Source: Balneolales bacterium | GTDB lineage: Bacteria > Bacteroidota > Rhodothermia > Balneolales > Natronogracilivirgulaceae | Assembly (NCBI GenBank): GCA_007116685.1 | Contig: SKIC01000297.1 | Span: 1 to 24,644, forward strand | Length of the DNA: 24,644 nucleotides | Reading direction: 5' to 3' | Part shown: positions 8,369-16,421 of the stretch, piece after piece | Layout: the number at the start of each line of letters is the position of its first letter | Numbering within the stretch: the first letter of the stretch is position 1 | The notes under the pieces: generated by a model | Seen by the model: the letters and a program-made list of their open reading frames with translations, nothing else | Databases searched by the model: none | What the model was told of the DNA's origin: nothing | Position numbers and translations under genes: made by a program

Positions 8369-10531
8369 TTAATCCAAAATACCTCTGCGTCTTAAAAGAG
8401 GATCAACACTTGGCTCACCACCTCTGAAATTTCTGTATAACTCCATAGGCTCGGCTGTTCCGCCACGAGATAAAATATGCTCACGATAGTGATCACCATT
8501 CTCTCTGGTTAATCCACCGCGCTCCTGAATGTAGGCGAATGCATCAGCAGCAAAAATCTCGCTCCAAATGTAGGCATAATACTGAGCAGAATATCCACCC
8601 GGCCAGATATGGTTAAAATAACTGGTCTTGTAACGTGGAGGTGCCGCTGCAAAATCAACATTATGACGAGCTAACGATTCAGCTTCAAATGCGAGCACAT
8701 CTGTCGGAATTTCATCACTGCTTAGCGTGTGCCAGTCTAAATCGAGTAAGGCTGCAGCTACGTATTCATAAGTATTAAAACCCATATTAAAATTCTGAGC
8801 AGCCAACACACGCTCTAATAACTCTTGCGGGATGGTTTCCCCTGTTTCATAGTGGCGTGCATAATTAGCTAATACTTCAGGATGGATAGCCCAGTCTTCT
8901 TCAAACGTAGAAGGAAATTCTACGAAATCACGAGGAACGGCTGTACCCGCTAAACTTGGGTAAGTAACATCAGAGAATAAACCATGTACGGCATGACCCA
9001 TTTCGTGAAATAGGGTAGTTACGTTCGCAAAACTCACGAGTGCCGGTTCACCTTCAGCAGGTGGAGAAATATTCAGCACATTAATCACCACAGGCTTTTG
9101 TTCCAGTAGGTGATTTTGAACCATATACGAACTCATCCAGGCACCACCGCGCTTGGAATCTCTGGAGAAGAAATCACCATAAAACAATCCTAATTGCTCA
9201 CCATCACGATCGAAAACGCTAAAAACACGCACATCTTCGTGATAAACAGGTAAGTCAAAGCGCTCTTCAAAGGTGATCCCATAAAAACGCTCCATTGCAT
9301 AGAAAACACCAGCCTTCAAAACACGATCCAGCTCGAAATACGCACGAACCTCATCAGGATCTATATCGAATTTTTCTGCACGAACTTTTTCAGCATAATA
9401 CTCCCAATCCCATGCTTCCAATTCATGGTCATGACCAAGACGTTGCATCATATCTCTTATTTGTTCTGCTTCTTCCTGAACATTTGCCCATACCGCAGGA
9501 ACCATGTCCGTAAGCATTTCATAAGCAGCATCAGGATGTTGAGCCGCATTTACTTCAAGCGCAAATTCAGCGAAGTTATTGTAGCCCATAATTTCCGCAC
9601 GCTTGGCTCGTATTTCGGCAATACGCAAAATCATATCACGATTATCAATACCGCCATTTTCACCGATACCACGATGGGCTGAGGCTTCCCAAACACGTTG
9701 ACGCATTTCACTATTGTTGAGACTCGTTAAAATGGGCTGTCGTGTGGTGTTGGTGATATTCAACAGATATTTGCCTGTATGTCCACGTTGTTCGGCAGCT
9801 TCTTTAGCAGCGGCTATGGCTCCCTGACTCATTCCATCAAGAAGTGCCACATCATCAACAATTACGGCACGCTCACGAGTAATGGCCAGCATGTTTTGAC
9901 TCCACTGAGTAGCCAGAGACGACATCTCGCTGTTAATCTCACGAATCTTCTCTTGTTCTTCATCGGAAAGCATAGCACCGGCACGAACAAAACGCTCGAA
10001 ATAGCGGTCAATGAGTCGCTCAGCTTCTGCATCAAGGCCCAAATCAGATTTGTTTTCATACAAGGTTCTAACACGCTCAAAAAGCTCTGAATTCAAATAA
10101 ATATTATCGGAATGGGCGGCGAATTTCGGGGCTAACTCAGCCTGTACTTGCTGAATGGTTTCGTTTGTATGGGCAGAAGACATATTCGAAAATACTCTTT
10201 GAACTCTCGTCAAAATCTCGCCACTTAACTCCATTGCAACAATAGTATTCTCAAAAGTAGGTTCTTCAGATTGAGAGGCAATTGCTTCTATCTCCTGCAT
10301 TTGCTGTTCCATTCCGGCTAGCAATGCTGGTAAATAATGTTCGTTGGTGATTACTGTAAAATCAGGAGCTTCAAAGGGTAATTCTGAAGGCTGAAAAAAA
10401 GGATTTTCTTGCTCAGCTGTCATTTCTGGTTCATAGGTTACGGGTTTGGCGTCATCCGGTGCTGTGGTGCCACAAGCGGAGACGTAGAAAAACATGATTG
10501 TTAATGCGAATAATATTGGATAGTGCTTCAT
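8369..10531 (-). CDS. dcp: M3-family peptidyl-dipeptidase (Dcp-like), lipoprotein
   Basis: This 720-residue zinc peptidase of the thimet oligopeptidase/Dcp family hydrolyses oligopeptides. The zinc site is HEMGH at residues 509-513, with the third ligand predicted as E538 in DFVEFPS, 29 residues after the first His, the same spacing as in Dcp and thimet oligopeptidase. The motif GTAVPRDFVEFPS is strongly Dcp-like. Unlike E. coli Dcp it carries a lipoprotein signal with lipobox VSAC (Cys20), so it should be anchored in the envelope and not cytoplasmic. Length fits the family plus a signal and linker. It is transcribed alone, divergent from scpA and convergent with the efflux operon. It probably scavenges or clears peptides; dipeptidyl release versus general endopeptidase activity cannot be decided here. 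Confidence 0.93.
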   Translation of the reverse strand: MKHYPILFALTIMFFYVSACGTTAPDDAKPVTYEPEMTAEQENPFFQPSELPFEAPDFTVITNEHYLPALLAGMEQQMQEIEAIASQSEEPTFENTIVAMELSGEILTRVQRVFSNMSSAHTNETIQQVQAELAPKFAAHSDNIYLNSELFERVRTLYENKSDLGLDAEAERLIDRYFERFVRAGAMLSDEEQEKIREINSEMSSLATQWSQNMLAITRERAVIVDDVALLDGMSQGAIAAAKEAAEQRGHTGKYLLNITNTTRQPILTSLNNSEMRQRVWEASAHRGIGENGGIDNRDMILRIAEIRAKRAEIMGYNNFAEFALEVNAAQHPDAAYEMLTDMVPAVWANVQEEAEQIRDMMQRLGHDHELEAWDWEYYAEKVRAEKFDIDPDEVRAYFELDRVLKAGVFYAMERFYGITFEERFDLPVYHEDVRVFSVFDRDGEQLGLFYGDFFSRDSKRGGAWMSSYMVQNHLLEQKPVVINVLNISPPAEGEPALVSFANVTTLFHEMGHAVHGLFSDVTYPSLAGTAVPRDFVEFPSTFEEDWAIHPEVLANYARHYETGETIPQELLERVLAAQNFNMGFNTYEYVAAALLDLDWHTLSSDEIPTDVLAFEAESLARHNVDFAAAPPRYKTSYFNHIWPGGYSAQYYAYIWSEIFAADAFAYIQERGGLTRENGDHYREHILSRGGTAEPMELYRNFRGGEPSVDPLLRRRGILD

Positions 10532-10646
10532 AATGATATCTTTAATTGGACGAATTTAAGCATCTGTTAAAGTACAAAATACTTCAATCATTCGTGCGGC
10601 TATGCCGTTTGTTAAAACTCGTTTGATTGTTTGAAGATAAAACAGG

Positions 10647-10676
10647 TTTGTGGTAACATCTGACTTCATAATTTTT
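10647..10676 (+). promoter_or_regulatory. Candidate promoter of scpA
   Basis: TTTG at 10647-10650 is followed after 18 bases by TAATTTTT (10669-10676), one mismatch from the Bacteroidota -7 consensus TAnnTTTG. Transcription would start near 10683, leaving a leader of only about 10 bases before the TTG start at 10694. Confidence 0.35.
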
Positions 10677-10693
10677 AACCAAATCGTTTCTTT

Positions 10694-11437
10694 TTGTACC
10701 GGGTTCAATTACAAAATTTTGAAGGTCCGCTGGATTTACTGCTTTTCTTTATAAAGCGGGACGAATTAGATATTTATGATATCCCCATATCCTACATAAC
10801 CCGGCAATTTCTAGAGTATATTCAGTTTTTGGACGAGTTAGATTTGGGCGTAGCCAGCGAGTTCATCTACATGGCCAGCATGCTCATGTCTATCAAGGCA
10901 AAAATGATGCTTCCCAAATCCACAGATGAGGAAGATGGCGAGGAGGAAGAAGATCCACGATATGAGCTTGTTCAAAGCCTGCTGGAATACAAGCGCTTCA
11001 AGGAAATGTCAGAAGAATTGTACGAAATGGATCAGCAAAGCCGACAGGAATATCAAAGAGGCTATTTTGAAACCGACAGAGTAGAAGCGCAACCGGAAGG
11101 CGAGGCTTTACATGAGGTGACCATCATTGATTTGATTACCGCTTTTCGACAAGCCATGCTCGATACTGATAAACCCGCTGCTCCCGTTCATAATGTTCGC
11201 AAATACGAAACAACTATAGAAAAGCAGAGCGAATTTATTATAGCCACTCTGCGACTCGAAGGACGCTCCTCTTTTTTAAATTTATGCAGTGAATTCAAAT
11301 CCAAAATCATGGTTGTGGTTACCTTCCTTGCAATTTTGGAACTCATTAAAGAAAACGAACTCATTTTATTTATGGGTGAAACTTCCACAGACTTTTACTT
11401 AGATCTCCCTACTACCGAAGATATCGGTATTAATTAA
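10694..11437 (+). CDS. scpA: Segregation and condensation protein A (SMC kleisin)
   Basis: ScpA is the kleisin that bridges SMC heads with ScpB in chromosome condensation and segregation. The N-terminus YRVQLQNFEGPLDLLLFFIK followed by DELDIYDIPISYITRQFLEYI is the classic ScpA signature and forms the SMC-neck-binding helices. A very acidic linker (TDEEDGEEEEDP, about residues 77-88) follows, and the C-terminal winged-helix region is about 185-240. At 247 residues it has normal family length. The start is TTG: the frame upstream has a TAA at 10676-10678 and no ATG in between, and TTG gives exactly the conserved N-terminus. No scpB is adjacent; instead an M28 lipoprotein gene follows after 18 bases, probably co-transcribed. 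Confidence 0.93.
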   Translation: MYRVQLQNFEGPLDLLLFFIKRDELDIYDIPISYITRQFLEYIQFLDELDLGVASEFIYMASMLMSIKAKMMLPKSTDEEDGEEEEDPRYELVQSLLEYKRFKEMSEELYEMDQQSRQEYQRGYFETDRVEAQPEGEALHEVTIIDLITAFRQAMLDTDKPAAPVHNVRKYETTIEKQSEFIIATLRLEGRSSFLNLCSEFKSKIMVVVTFLAILELIKENELILFMGETSTDFYLDLPTTEDIGIN

Positions 11438-11455
11438 CTCCCAAATTATCTCACT

Positions 11456-13147
11456 ATGAATATATTCCGAATCGGATTGCTGTTAATCGCCAGCAGCACC
11501 ATTTTGATTTCATGCGCCAGTTCAAAAGTTGAACAAGACGCCGAAGCCCGAAAAATTGAATTACACTCTTTCCAAGAATCCATTACGGAAGATTTTTTGA
11601 AGGAGCACCTATTCGTATTTGCCGGTGATGAAATGGAAGGGCGTGGTTCCGGAATGCCTTCTATTGCAAAAGCTGCCCAATACATTGCAGATTTCAATGA
11701 AAGTATCGGTCTGGAGCCGGTTGGTGATGATGGTTCATTTTTTCAGCACTTTGACATCAATGCTACTTATTTGGACGGATTTACTTTTAGTGCCTACGAA
11801 TTAAGTTCTGATACTACTTTGCTTTGGCAAACCGATTACACTTATAATACCTCTTCAGATTTCATGCTGAGCCTGGGAGGACAAAACCCTGCACAAGGCG
11901 AAGTAATATTTACAGGTTTTGGTGCAATAGATACAGAACGCGGAATCAATCAACTTGAATATGAAAATCTGGGCGGAAATTGGGTAATGGCTTTTGCTGA
12001 TATCCCGAATATCGTCGAAAATGACACGCTTATAAACCCCTCATTTAATGAACGGGAGAGATTGATAGAAAGCATTTTCCGCAAAGGAGCAGCCGGCATG
12101 ATTTTAATCTCCGATCAAAATTACGATGAATTCTCCGAGTGGGCAATCCTTCACAGCCAAAGATTTGGAAGCCCGGTAAGCCTCGGTTTGCCGGACCGCC
12201 CGGCACGGCAGGGATTTCAAAGTACTGTGCTAACCATTAGGCCGGAAAGAGCAGCTGAAATTCTAGGACTCGGAAGTCGGGAGGAGCTTTTTGAAAAAAG
12301 AGATCAAATCGTTGATGACCTAAGTTCATTTGAGACGAAATCTACAGGCTTTTTCTTTCGGTCAGAGCCTATGATGCGACAGAAAGTCATTCAGGAAAAA
12401 AATGTTGCGGGCCTGCTACGGGGTGGCCATCCGGAATTAAAGGATGAGATTATAGTACTTTCTGCACATTATGACCACATGGGAATTGGCGCCCCCGACG
12501 AACATGGCGACGTTATTTACAATGGAGCTGATGATAATGGCAGTGGCTCGATTGCAATCATGAATATTGCCAAAGCATTTTCTGATGCGCGGGATGCAGG
12601 AATACGTCCAGACCGAAGCATTCTTTTCCTTCATGTTGCTGTAGAAGAGTGGGGATTACTTGGCTCACGATATTATTCTGATAACCCCATCTTCCCAATA
12701 GAACAAACAGTAGCTAATATCAATGTTGACATGATGGGCAGAAGAGACAGAGAACATGAAGAAAAAGACGACCGTGATTTTGTATACATCATCGGAGCCG
12801 AAATCATCTCTTCTGAATTAGACAGCATGTTACATGTTGGAAATGAGCGTAGCGCCAATCTTCGTCTGGATATGCGCTTCAATGACTTAACAGATAGAAA
12901 TCAGTTTTATCGAAGAAGCGACCATTGGAATTTTGGGCGATTGCGCGTGCCGTTCATCTTTTTCTTTAGCGGTGTGCATCCGGATTACCATTTACCTGGA
13001 GATACCCCTGATAAAATTCTCTATGATAGCCTCATGAAAAGAGCTCGCGTTATTTACTCTACAACGGTTGAAATTGCTAATACGCCACAGAGACCACGGG
13101 TAGATAATGAGGAATTCATTAGAATAACAGAAACACAAGCACGATAA
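11456..13147 (+). CDS. M28-family zinc aminopeptidase-like lipoprotein
   Basis: This 563-residue exported metallopeptidase of family M28 (di-zinc exopeptidases) has a lipoprotein signal with lipobox LISC about 20 residues in. The catalytic domain shows all expected motifs: SAHYDH (H338, D340), GADDNGSG (D360 bridging ligand), VEEWGLLGS (E397 general base, E398 ligand), NVDMMGR (D425) and PDYHLPGDT (H512). Between the N-terminal segment (EMEGRGSGMPS near residue 60) and the catalytic motifs lies an insert, about 130-290, of the size of a protease-associated (PA) domain. It starts 18 bases after scpA and is probably in the same transcript, though the functions are unrelated. Aminopeptidase action on peptides is expected from the family; specificity is not visible. 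Confidence 0.92.
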   Translation: MNIFRIGLLLIASSTILISCASSKVEQDAEARKIELHSFQESITEDFLKEHLFVFAGDEMEGRGSGMPSIAKAAQYIADFNESIGLEPVGDDGSFFQHFDINATYLDGFTFSAYELSSDTTLLWQTDYTYNTSSDFMLSLGGQNPAQGEVIFTGFGAIDTERGINQLEYENLGGNWVMAFADIPNIVENDTLINPSFNERERLIESIFRKGAAGMILISDQNYDEFSEWAILHSQRFGSPVSLGLPDRPARQGFQSTVLTIRPERAAEILGLGSREELFEKRDQIVDDLSSFETKSTGFFFRSEPMMRQKVIQEKNVAGLLRGGHPELKDEIIVLSAHYDHMGIGAPDEHGDVIYNGADDNGSGSIAIMNIAKAFSDARDAGIRPDRSILFLHVAVEEWGLLGSRYYSDNPIFPIEQTVANINVDMMGRRDREHEEKDDRDFVYIIGAEIISSELDSMLHVGNERSANLRLDMRFNDLTDRNQFYRRSDHWNFGRLRVPFIFFFSGVHPDYHLPGDTPDKILYDSLMKRARVIYSTTVEIANTPQRPRVDNEEFIRITETQAR

Positions 13148-13307
13148 TAGAGAAAATAAGCTGCTTTTAACTGTAACTATACTTGTAACCTCAATAATAG
13201 TTTACAGAATAGCGCTTTTGTATTACTTACCGCTATGTATGTTACGCTCATTTTTTTAACTTATCGGCGAAATTAACCACGACCATCATTTTCAAAATTA
13301 TTATTCC

Positions 13308-14513
13308 ATGAATATCCACGAGTATCAAGCCAAAGAGATTTTAAAACAATATAATGTGCCTGTTCCGGCTGGTATTGCAGTTTTTTCTGTTGATGAAGCC
13401 GTAAAAGCAGCCGAAGAATTAAAAGAAAAAGGCGCTGGCCTTTTTGTAGTAAAAGCGCAAATTCATGCCGGTGGGCGCGGCAAAGGACGCACAGTAAAAT
13501 CAGGTGCTAAAGGAGTAATACTCTGCAAAACTGTTGATGAAGTTAAAAATGCAGCAGAATCACTTATTGGAGATACTCTTGTAACTATCCAAACTGGTGA
13601 AGAAGGTAAAAAAGTTGAGCGCCTGTATGTGACCGATGGCGTCGATATCGAAAAAGAATACTACGTTGGTGTTACTCTCGATCGTGCTAAGGGAAAAAAT
13701 GTAATCATGGTTTCTACCGAAGGCGGTGTAGAAATCGAAAAAGTTGCTGAAGAAACTCCTGAGTTGATTGTAAAAGAGTGGGTTGAGCCCGGCCAGGCTT
13801 TATTTCCGAATCAAGCCAGAAGATTGGCTTTTGCATTGGGATTAAGCGGGGATCAATTCAAAAAAGCTGTGAAATTCATCACTGCCCTTTATACAGCATT
13901 CGATAAAACCGACGCATCTATTTTTGAAATTAATCCATTAGTTACCACTCCCGATGGCGACGTGATTGCTCTTGATGCCAAAATTAATTTTGATGATAAC
14001 GCCCTCTATCGCCATAAAGACCTCGAAGAACTTCGCGATGAATCCGAGGAAAATCCATTAGAACTCGAAGCCGGAAAATACAACCTCAACTATATTAAGT
14101 TAGATGGAAACGTAGGCTGTATGGTAAACGGAGCCGGTCTGGCTATGGCTACCATGGATATCATTAAATTGGCCGGTGGCGAACCTGCAAACTTCCTTGA
14201 TGTTGGCGGTGGAGCGAATGTTGAAACTGTTAAAAACGGATTCAAAATCATCCTGAAAGATCCCAATGTAAAAGCTATTTTGATTAACATCTTTGGCGGT
14301 ATCGTAAGATGCGATCGTGTAGCCAACGGAGTTATTGAAGCAGTGAAAGATCAGGAAATTGCTGATAAACTCTCCGGAGTCCCGCTTATTGTTCGCTTAC
14401 AAGGTACCAATGCCGAAGAAGCGAAGGAATTGATTGACAACAGCGGTCTGGATGTAATTTCTGCTGTATTGTTAAAAGAAGCTGCTGAAGAAGTGACTAA
14501 AGCTATTGCGTAA
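13308..14513 (+). CDS. sucC: Succinyl-CoA synthetase (ADP-forming) beta subunit
   Basis: This TCA-cycle subunit carries the ATP-grasp domain and, with the SucD alpha subunit, interconverts succinyl-CoA and succinate with substrate-level ATP or GTP formation. Recognisable features are the N-terminus MNIHEYQAKEILKQYNVPVP, the nucleotide-binding HAGGRGKG, FEINPLV of the metal site, GCMVNGAGLAMATMD, and INIFGGIVRCDRVANGVI near the C-terminus. At 401 residues it is slightly longer than the 388 of E. coli. No sucD follows: the gene ends in a strong hairpin terminator (14540-14577), so the alpha subunit must be encoded elsewhere. It has 160 bases upstream with no sure promoter; the ATG at 13308 has no Shine-Dalgarno, as is usual in this window. 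Confidence 0.97.
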   Translation: MNIHEYQAKEILKQYNVPVPAGIAVFSVDEAVKAAEELKEKGAGLFVVKAQIHAGGRGKGRTVKSGAKGVILCKTVDEVKNAAESLIGDTLVTIQTGEEGKKVERLYVTDGVDIEKEYYVGVTLDRAKGKNVIMVSTEGGVEIEKVAEETPELIVKEWVEPGQALFPNQARRLAFALGLSGDQFKKAVKFITALYTAFDKTDASIFEINPLVTTPDGDVIALDAKINFDDNALYRHKDLEELRDESEENPLELEAGKYNLNYIKLDGNVGCMVNGAGLAMATMDIIKLAGGEPANFLDVGGGANVETVKNGFKIILKDPNVKAILINIFGGIVRCDRVANGVIEAVKDQEIADKLSGVPLIVRLQGTNAEEAKELIDNSGLDVISAVLLKEAAEEVTKAIA

Positions 14514-14539
14514 TCAGCCTCTACTCATTTGAAGAAATC

Positions 14540-14577
14540 AAAAAGGCTTTACTCCATCTCGGGGTAAAGCCTTTTTT
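14540..14577 (+). terminator. Intrinsic terminator of sucC
   Basis: GGCTTTACTCC (14545-14555) pairs with GGGGTAAAGCC (14561-14571) with one G-T wobble and a 5-base loop, flanked by an A run and followed by TTTTTT (14572-14577). It lies about 30 bases after the sucC stop. Confidence 0.85.
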
Positions 14578-14598
14578 AGTTTAAACGGGCACGTCTGT

Positions 14599-14638
14599 AA
14601 AAAAAAAGACCTGCCAATTTTCAAAAATCAGACAGGTC
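14599..14638 (-). terminator. Intrinsic terminator of metK
   Basis: On the minus strand GACCTG (14638-14633) pairs with CAGGTC (14613-14608) and is followed directly by nine T (plus-strand A run 14599-14607). The loop of about 19 bases is long, but the position just after the metK stop and the T run fit a terminator. Confidence 0.65.
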
Positions 14639-14659
14639 TCAACAAAAAAGTTTAGTGAA

Positions 14660-15793
14660 CTATAGCGCTTGCTTAAGCTTATCTACATAATCGAGTTTTT
14701 CCCAGCTGAATTCGTCACGACCAAAGTGACCATAAGCCGCTGTTTTTCTAAACATGGGCTTTCTAAGCTCTAGTCTTTCGATAATACCGAGAGGCGTTAA
14801 ATCGAACATTTTTGATACAGTATCAGCGAGTACTTCATCAGCAACTTTGCCTGTACCGTAGGTGTTAATGTTTACCGATACCGGCTCAACAACACCAATA
14901 GCGTAAGCCAACTGTACCAAGCACTGCTCTGCTAATTCTGCGGCAACAATGTTTTTGGCAATATGACGAGCTGCATAAGCTGCTGAACGATCAACTTTGG
15001 TAGAATCTTTTCCTGAAAATGCACCCCCACCGTGTGCTCCATGTCCGCCATAGGTGTCAACAATAATCTTACGGCCGGTCAAACCTGTATCTCCGTGAGG
15101 TCCGCCAATCACAAACTTACCTGTAGGGTTTACATGGAGAATAATATCGTCATCAAGTAATTCTTGCGGAATAACTCTTGGCAAGAGAATTTCTTTGACG
15201 TCTTTTCTGATTTGTTCCTGGGTAACATCCTCATCGTGCTGAGTTGATAATACAATGGTGTGGATACGCTTAGGTTTTCCATCATCACCATATTCTACTG
15301 TAACCTGGCTCTTGCTATCCGGACCCAAGTAAGGCATTTCAACACCATTTTTGCGAATATGCGCCAATTCGCTTAGTAATTTGTGAGACAAATTCAGCGT
15401 CAATGGCATAAAAGATGGCGTTTCATTTACAGCATAACCAAACATCATCCCCTGATCACCGGCACCGTTAGTATCAACACCCATAGCGATATCCGGGCTT
15501 TGTTGATGGATGGTTGAAATCACGCCACATGAATCTGAATCAAATCGATAAGAGGCTTTGGTATAACCAATGTCTCGGATTACTTCGCGGGCAATTTCCT
15601 GAACATCAACATAAGCTTTGGTAGTTACTTCACCTGAAATTACTACAAGGCCTGTGGTTACAAGGGTTTCTACAGCAACACGAGAATGGGCATCCTGTTC
15701 CAATAGGGCATCAAGAATAGCATCTGAAATTTGGTCAGCAACTTTATCCGGATGCCCTTCGGATACTGACTCAGAAGTAAAAAGTTTTTTCAT
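14660..15793 (-). CDS. metK: S-adenosylmethionine synthase
   Basis: MetK makes S-adenosylmethionine from methionine and ATP in the cytoplasm, as a tetramer. The sequence begins MKKLFTSESVSEGHPDKVAD with the conserved ATP-site His14 and Asp16. It contains the two family signatures GAGDQGMMFGYA and the Gly-rich GGHGAHGGGAFSGKDSTKVD, and the GGPHGDTGLTGRK segment. At 377 residues it is full length. It stands alone, divergent from the zinc-ribbon gene at 15911 and convergent with sucC. The leader is short, and I see no SAM riboswitch; a Bacteroidota -7 element is at 15844-15851. Function is certain at family level. Confidence 0.98.
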   Translation of the reverse strand: MKKLFTSESVSEGHPDKVADQISDAILDALLEQDAHSRVAVETLVTTGLVVISGEVTTKAYVDVQEIAREVIRDIGYTKASYRFDSDSCGVISTIHQQSPDIAMGVDTNGAGDQGMMFGYAVNETPSFMPLTLNLSHKLLSELAHIRKNGVEMPYLGPDSKSQVTVEYGDDGKPKRIHTIVLSTQHDEDVTQEQIRKDVKEILLPRVIPQELLDDDIILHVNPTGKFVIGGPHGDTGLTGRKIIVDTYGGHGAHGGGAFSGKDSTKVDRSAAYAARHIAKNIVAAELAEQCLVQLAYAIGVVEPVSVNINTYGTGKVADEVLADTVSKMFDLTPLGIIERLELRKPMFRKTAAYGHFGRDEFSWEKLDYVDKLKQAL

Positions 15794-15843
15794 GTATCGG
15801 ACGTGAAAATAATTAAGATTAAAACTGATTTTTGATTGACCTG

Positions 15844-15851
15844 CAAAACTA
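15844..15851 (-). promoter_or_regulatory. -7 promoter element of metK
   Basis: On the minus strand this reads TAGTTTTG, an exact match to TAnnTTTG. Transcription would start near 15837, about 44 bases before the metK ATG. No convincing -33 TTTG is visible. Confidence 0.45.
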
Positions 15852-15910
15852 CGAAATTAATGCGAATATTCTATGAATTACCCTTTTCCTTCATTTCTTA
15901 GTGCCTCTAA

Positions 15911-16417
15911 ATGCGTAAGCTGATACAATCGTGGTTTGTTGAGATTTTAATCGTATTTGTGGTGATAATAGCCATCATTTTCTATGGTGAGTATTACCAT
16001 GTGTTAATTGGTGTACCCAATCACATCCCAAGTTTTGCGGAATCATTGATTATTTATTGGATGAGTTTTATCGATTTCTTTAATGAAATTGTAAGAGGGG
16101 CTTATCTTAAGCCTATGGTGATTGGGTTTTCAGGCTTAGTACTGGCCTGGTTGGTTTTCCGGCGTATCCGATGGCGTTTGCGCAGAAGTGACACTTTTAC
16201 TTCTATCAATTGCCCAAAATGTAATTACCCTCTGGTTCGTATAAAAAGAACGCTCTGGCAAAGACGACTCAGTGCTTTTTTACCCATCAGGCGCTTATTT
16301 TGCAAAAAGTGCAAGTGGAAAGGACTGCGCATCAAGTCCTATGATATGATAGACGTGCCTTCTCTAGGCAATCGCGCGCAACAAAAAACTGCCACCATAA
16401 AAAGCAGTGGCGAGTGA
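15911..16417 (+). CDS. Two-TM membrane protein with C-terminal zinc ribbon, function unknown
   Basis: I do not recognise this 168-residue protein. It has a hydrophobic segment at about residues 8-28, a second at about 66-85, then a strongly basic stretch (RRIRWRLRR, residues 84-92) that by the positive-inside rule should be cytoplasmic. Residues 101-134 form a CPKC (C101, C104) ... CKKC (C131, C134) four-cysteine site of the zinc-ribbon kind, in a Lys/Arg-rich context that could bind nucleic acid or protein. The ATG at 15911 is the natural start, giving a short N-terminus before TM1. It is divergent from metK (117 bases) and convergent with ruvB, whose stop is 4 bases away. A function in either neighbour's pathway is not implied. 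Confidence 0.72.
   Translation: MRKLIQSWFVEILIVFVVIIAIIFYGEYYHVLIGVPNHIPSFAESLIIYWMSFIDFFNEIVRGAYLKPMVIGFSGLVLAWLVFRRIRWRLRRSDTFTSINCPKCNYPLVRIKRTLWQRRLSAFLPIRRLFCKKCKWKGLRIKSYDMIDVPSLGNRAQQKTATIKSSGE
16381..16411 (-). terminator. Possible ruvB terminator inside the 3' end of the convergent gene
   Basis: Read on the minus strand, GCCAC (16411-16407) and GTGGC (16395-16391) form a 5-bp GC-rich stem with an 11-base loop, followed by AGTTTTTTGT (16390-16381). It lies just beyond the ruvB stop but within the last codons of the plus-strand zinc-ribbon gene, because the two genes are only 4 bases apart. Confidence 0.35.
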
Positions 16418-16421
16418 TTTA

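Noticed and set aside
13148..13307. sucC promoter near 13177 (TATACTTG)
   Set aside because: One mismatch from the -7 consensus and no -33 element; too weak to list.
15794..15910. SAM riboswitch in the metK leader
   Set aside because: The leader from the predicted start is only about 44 bases, with no recognisable SAM-riboswitch core or terminator hairpin.
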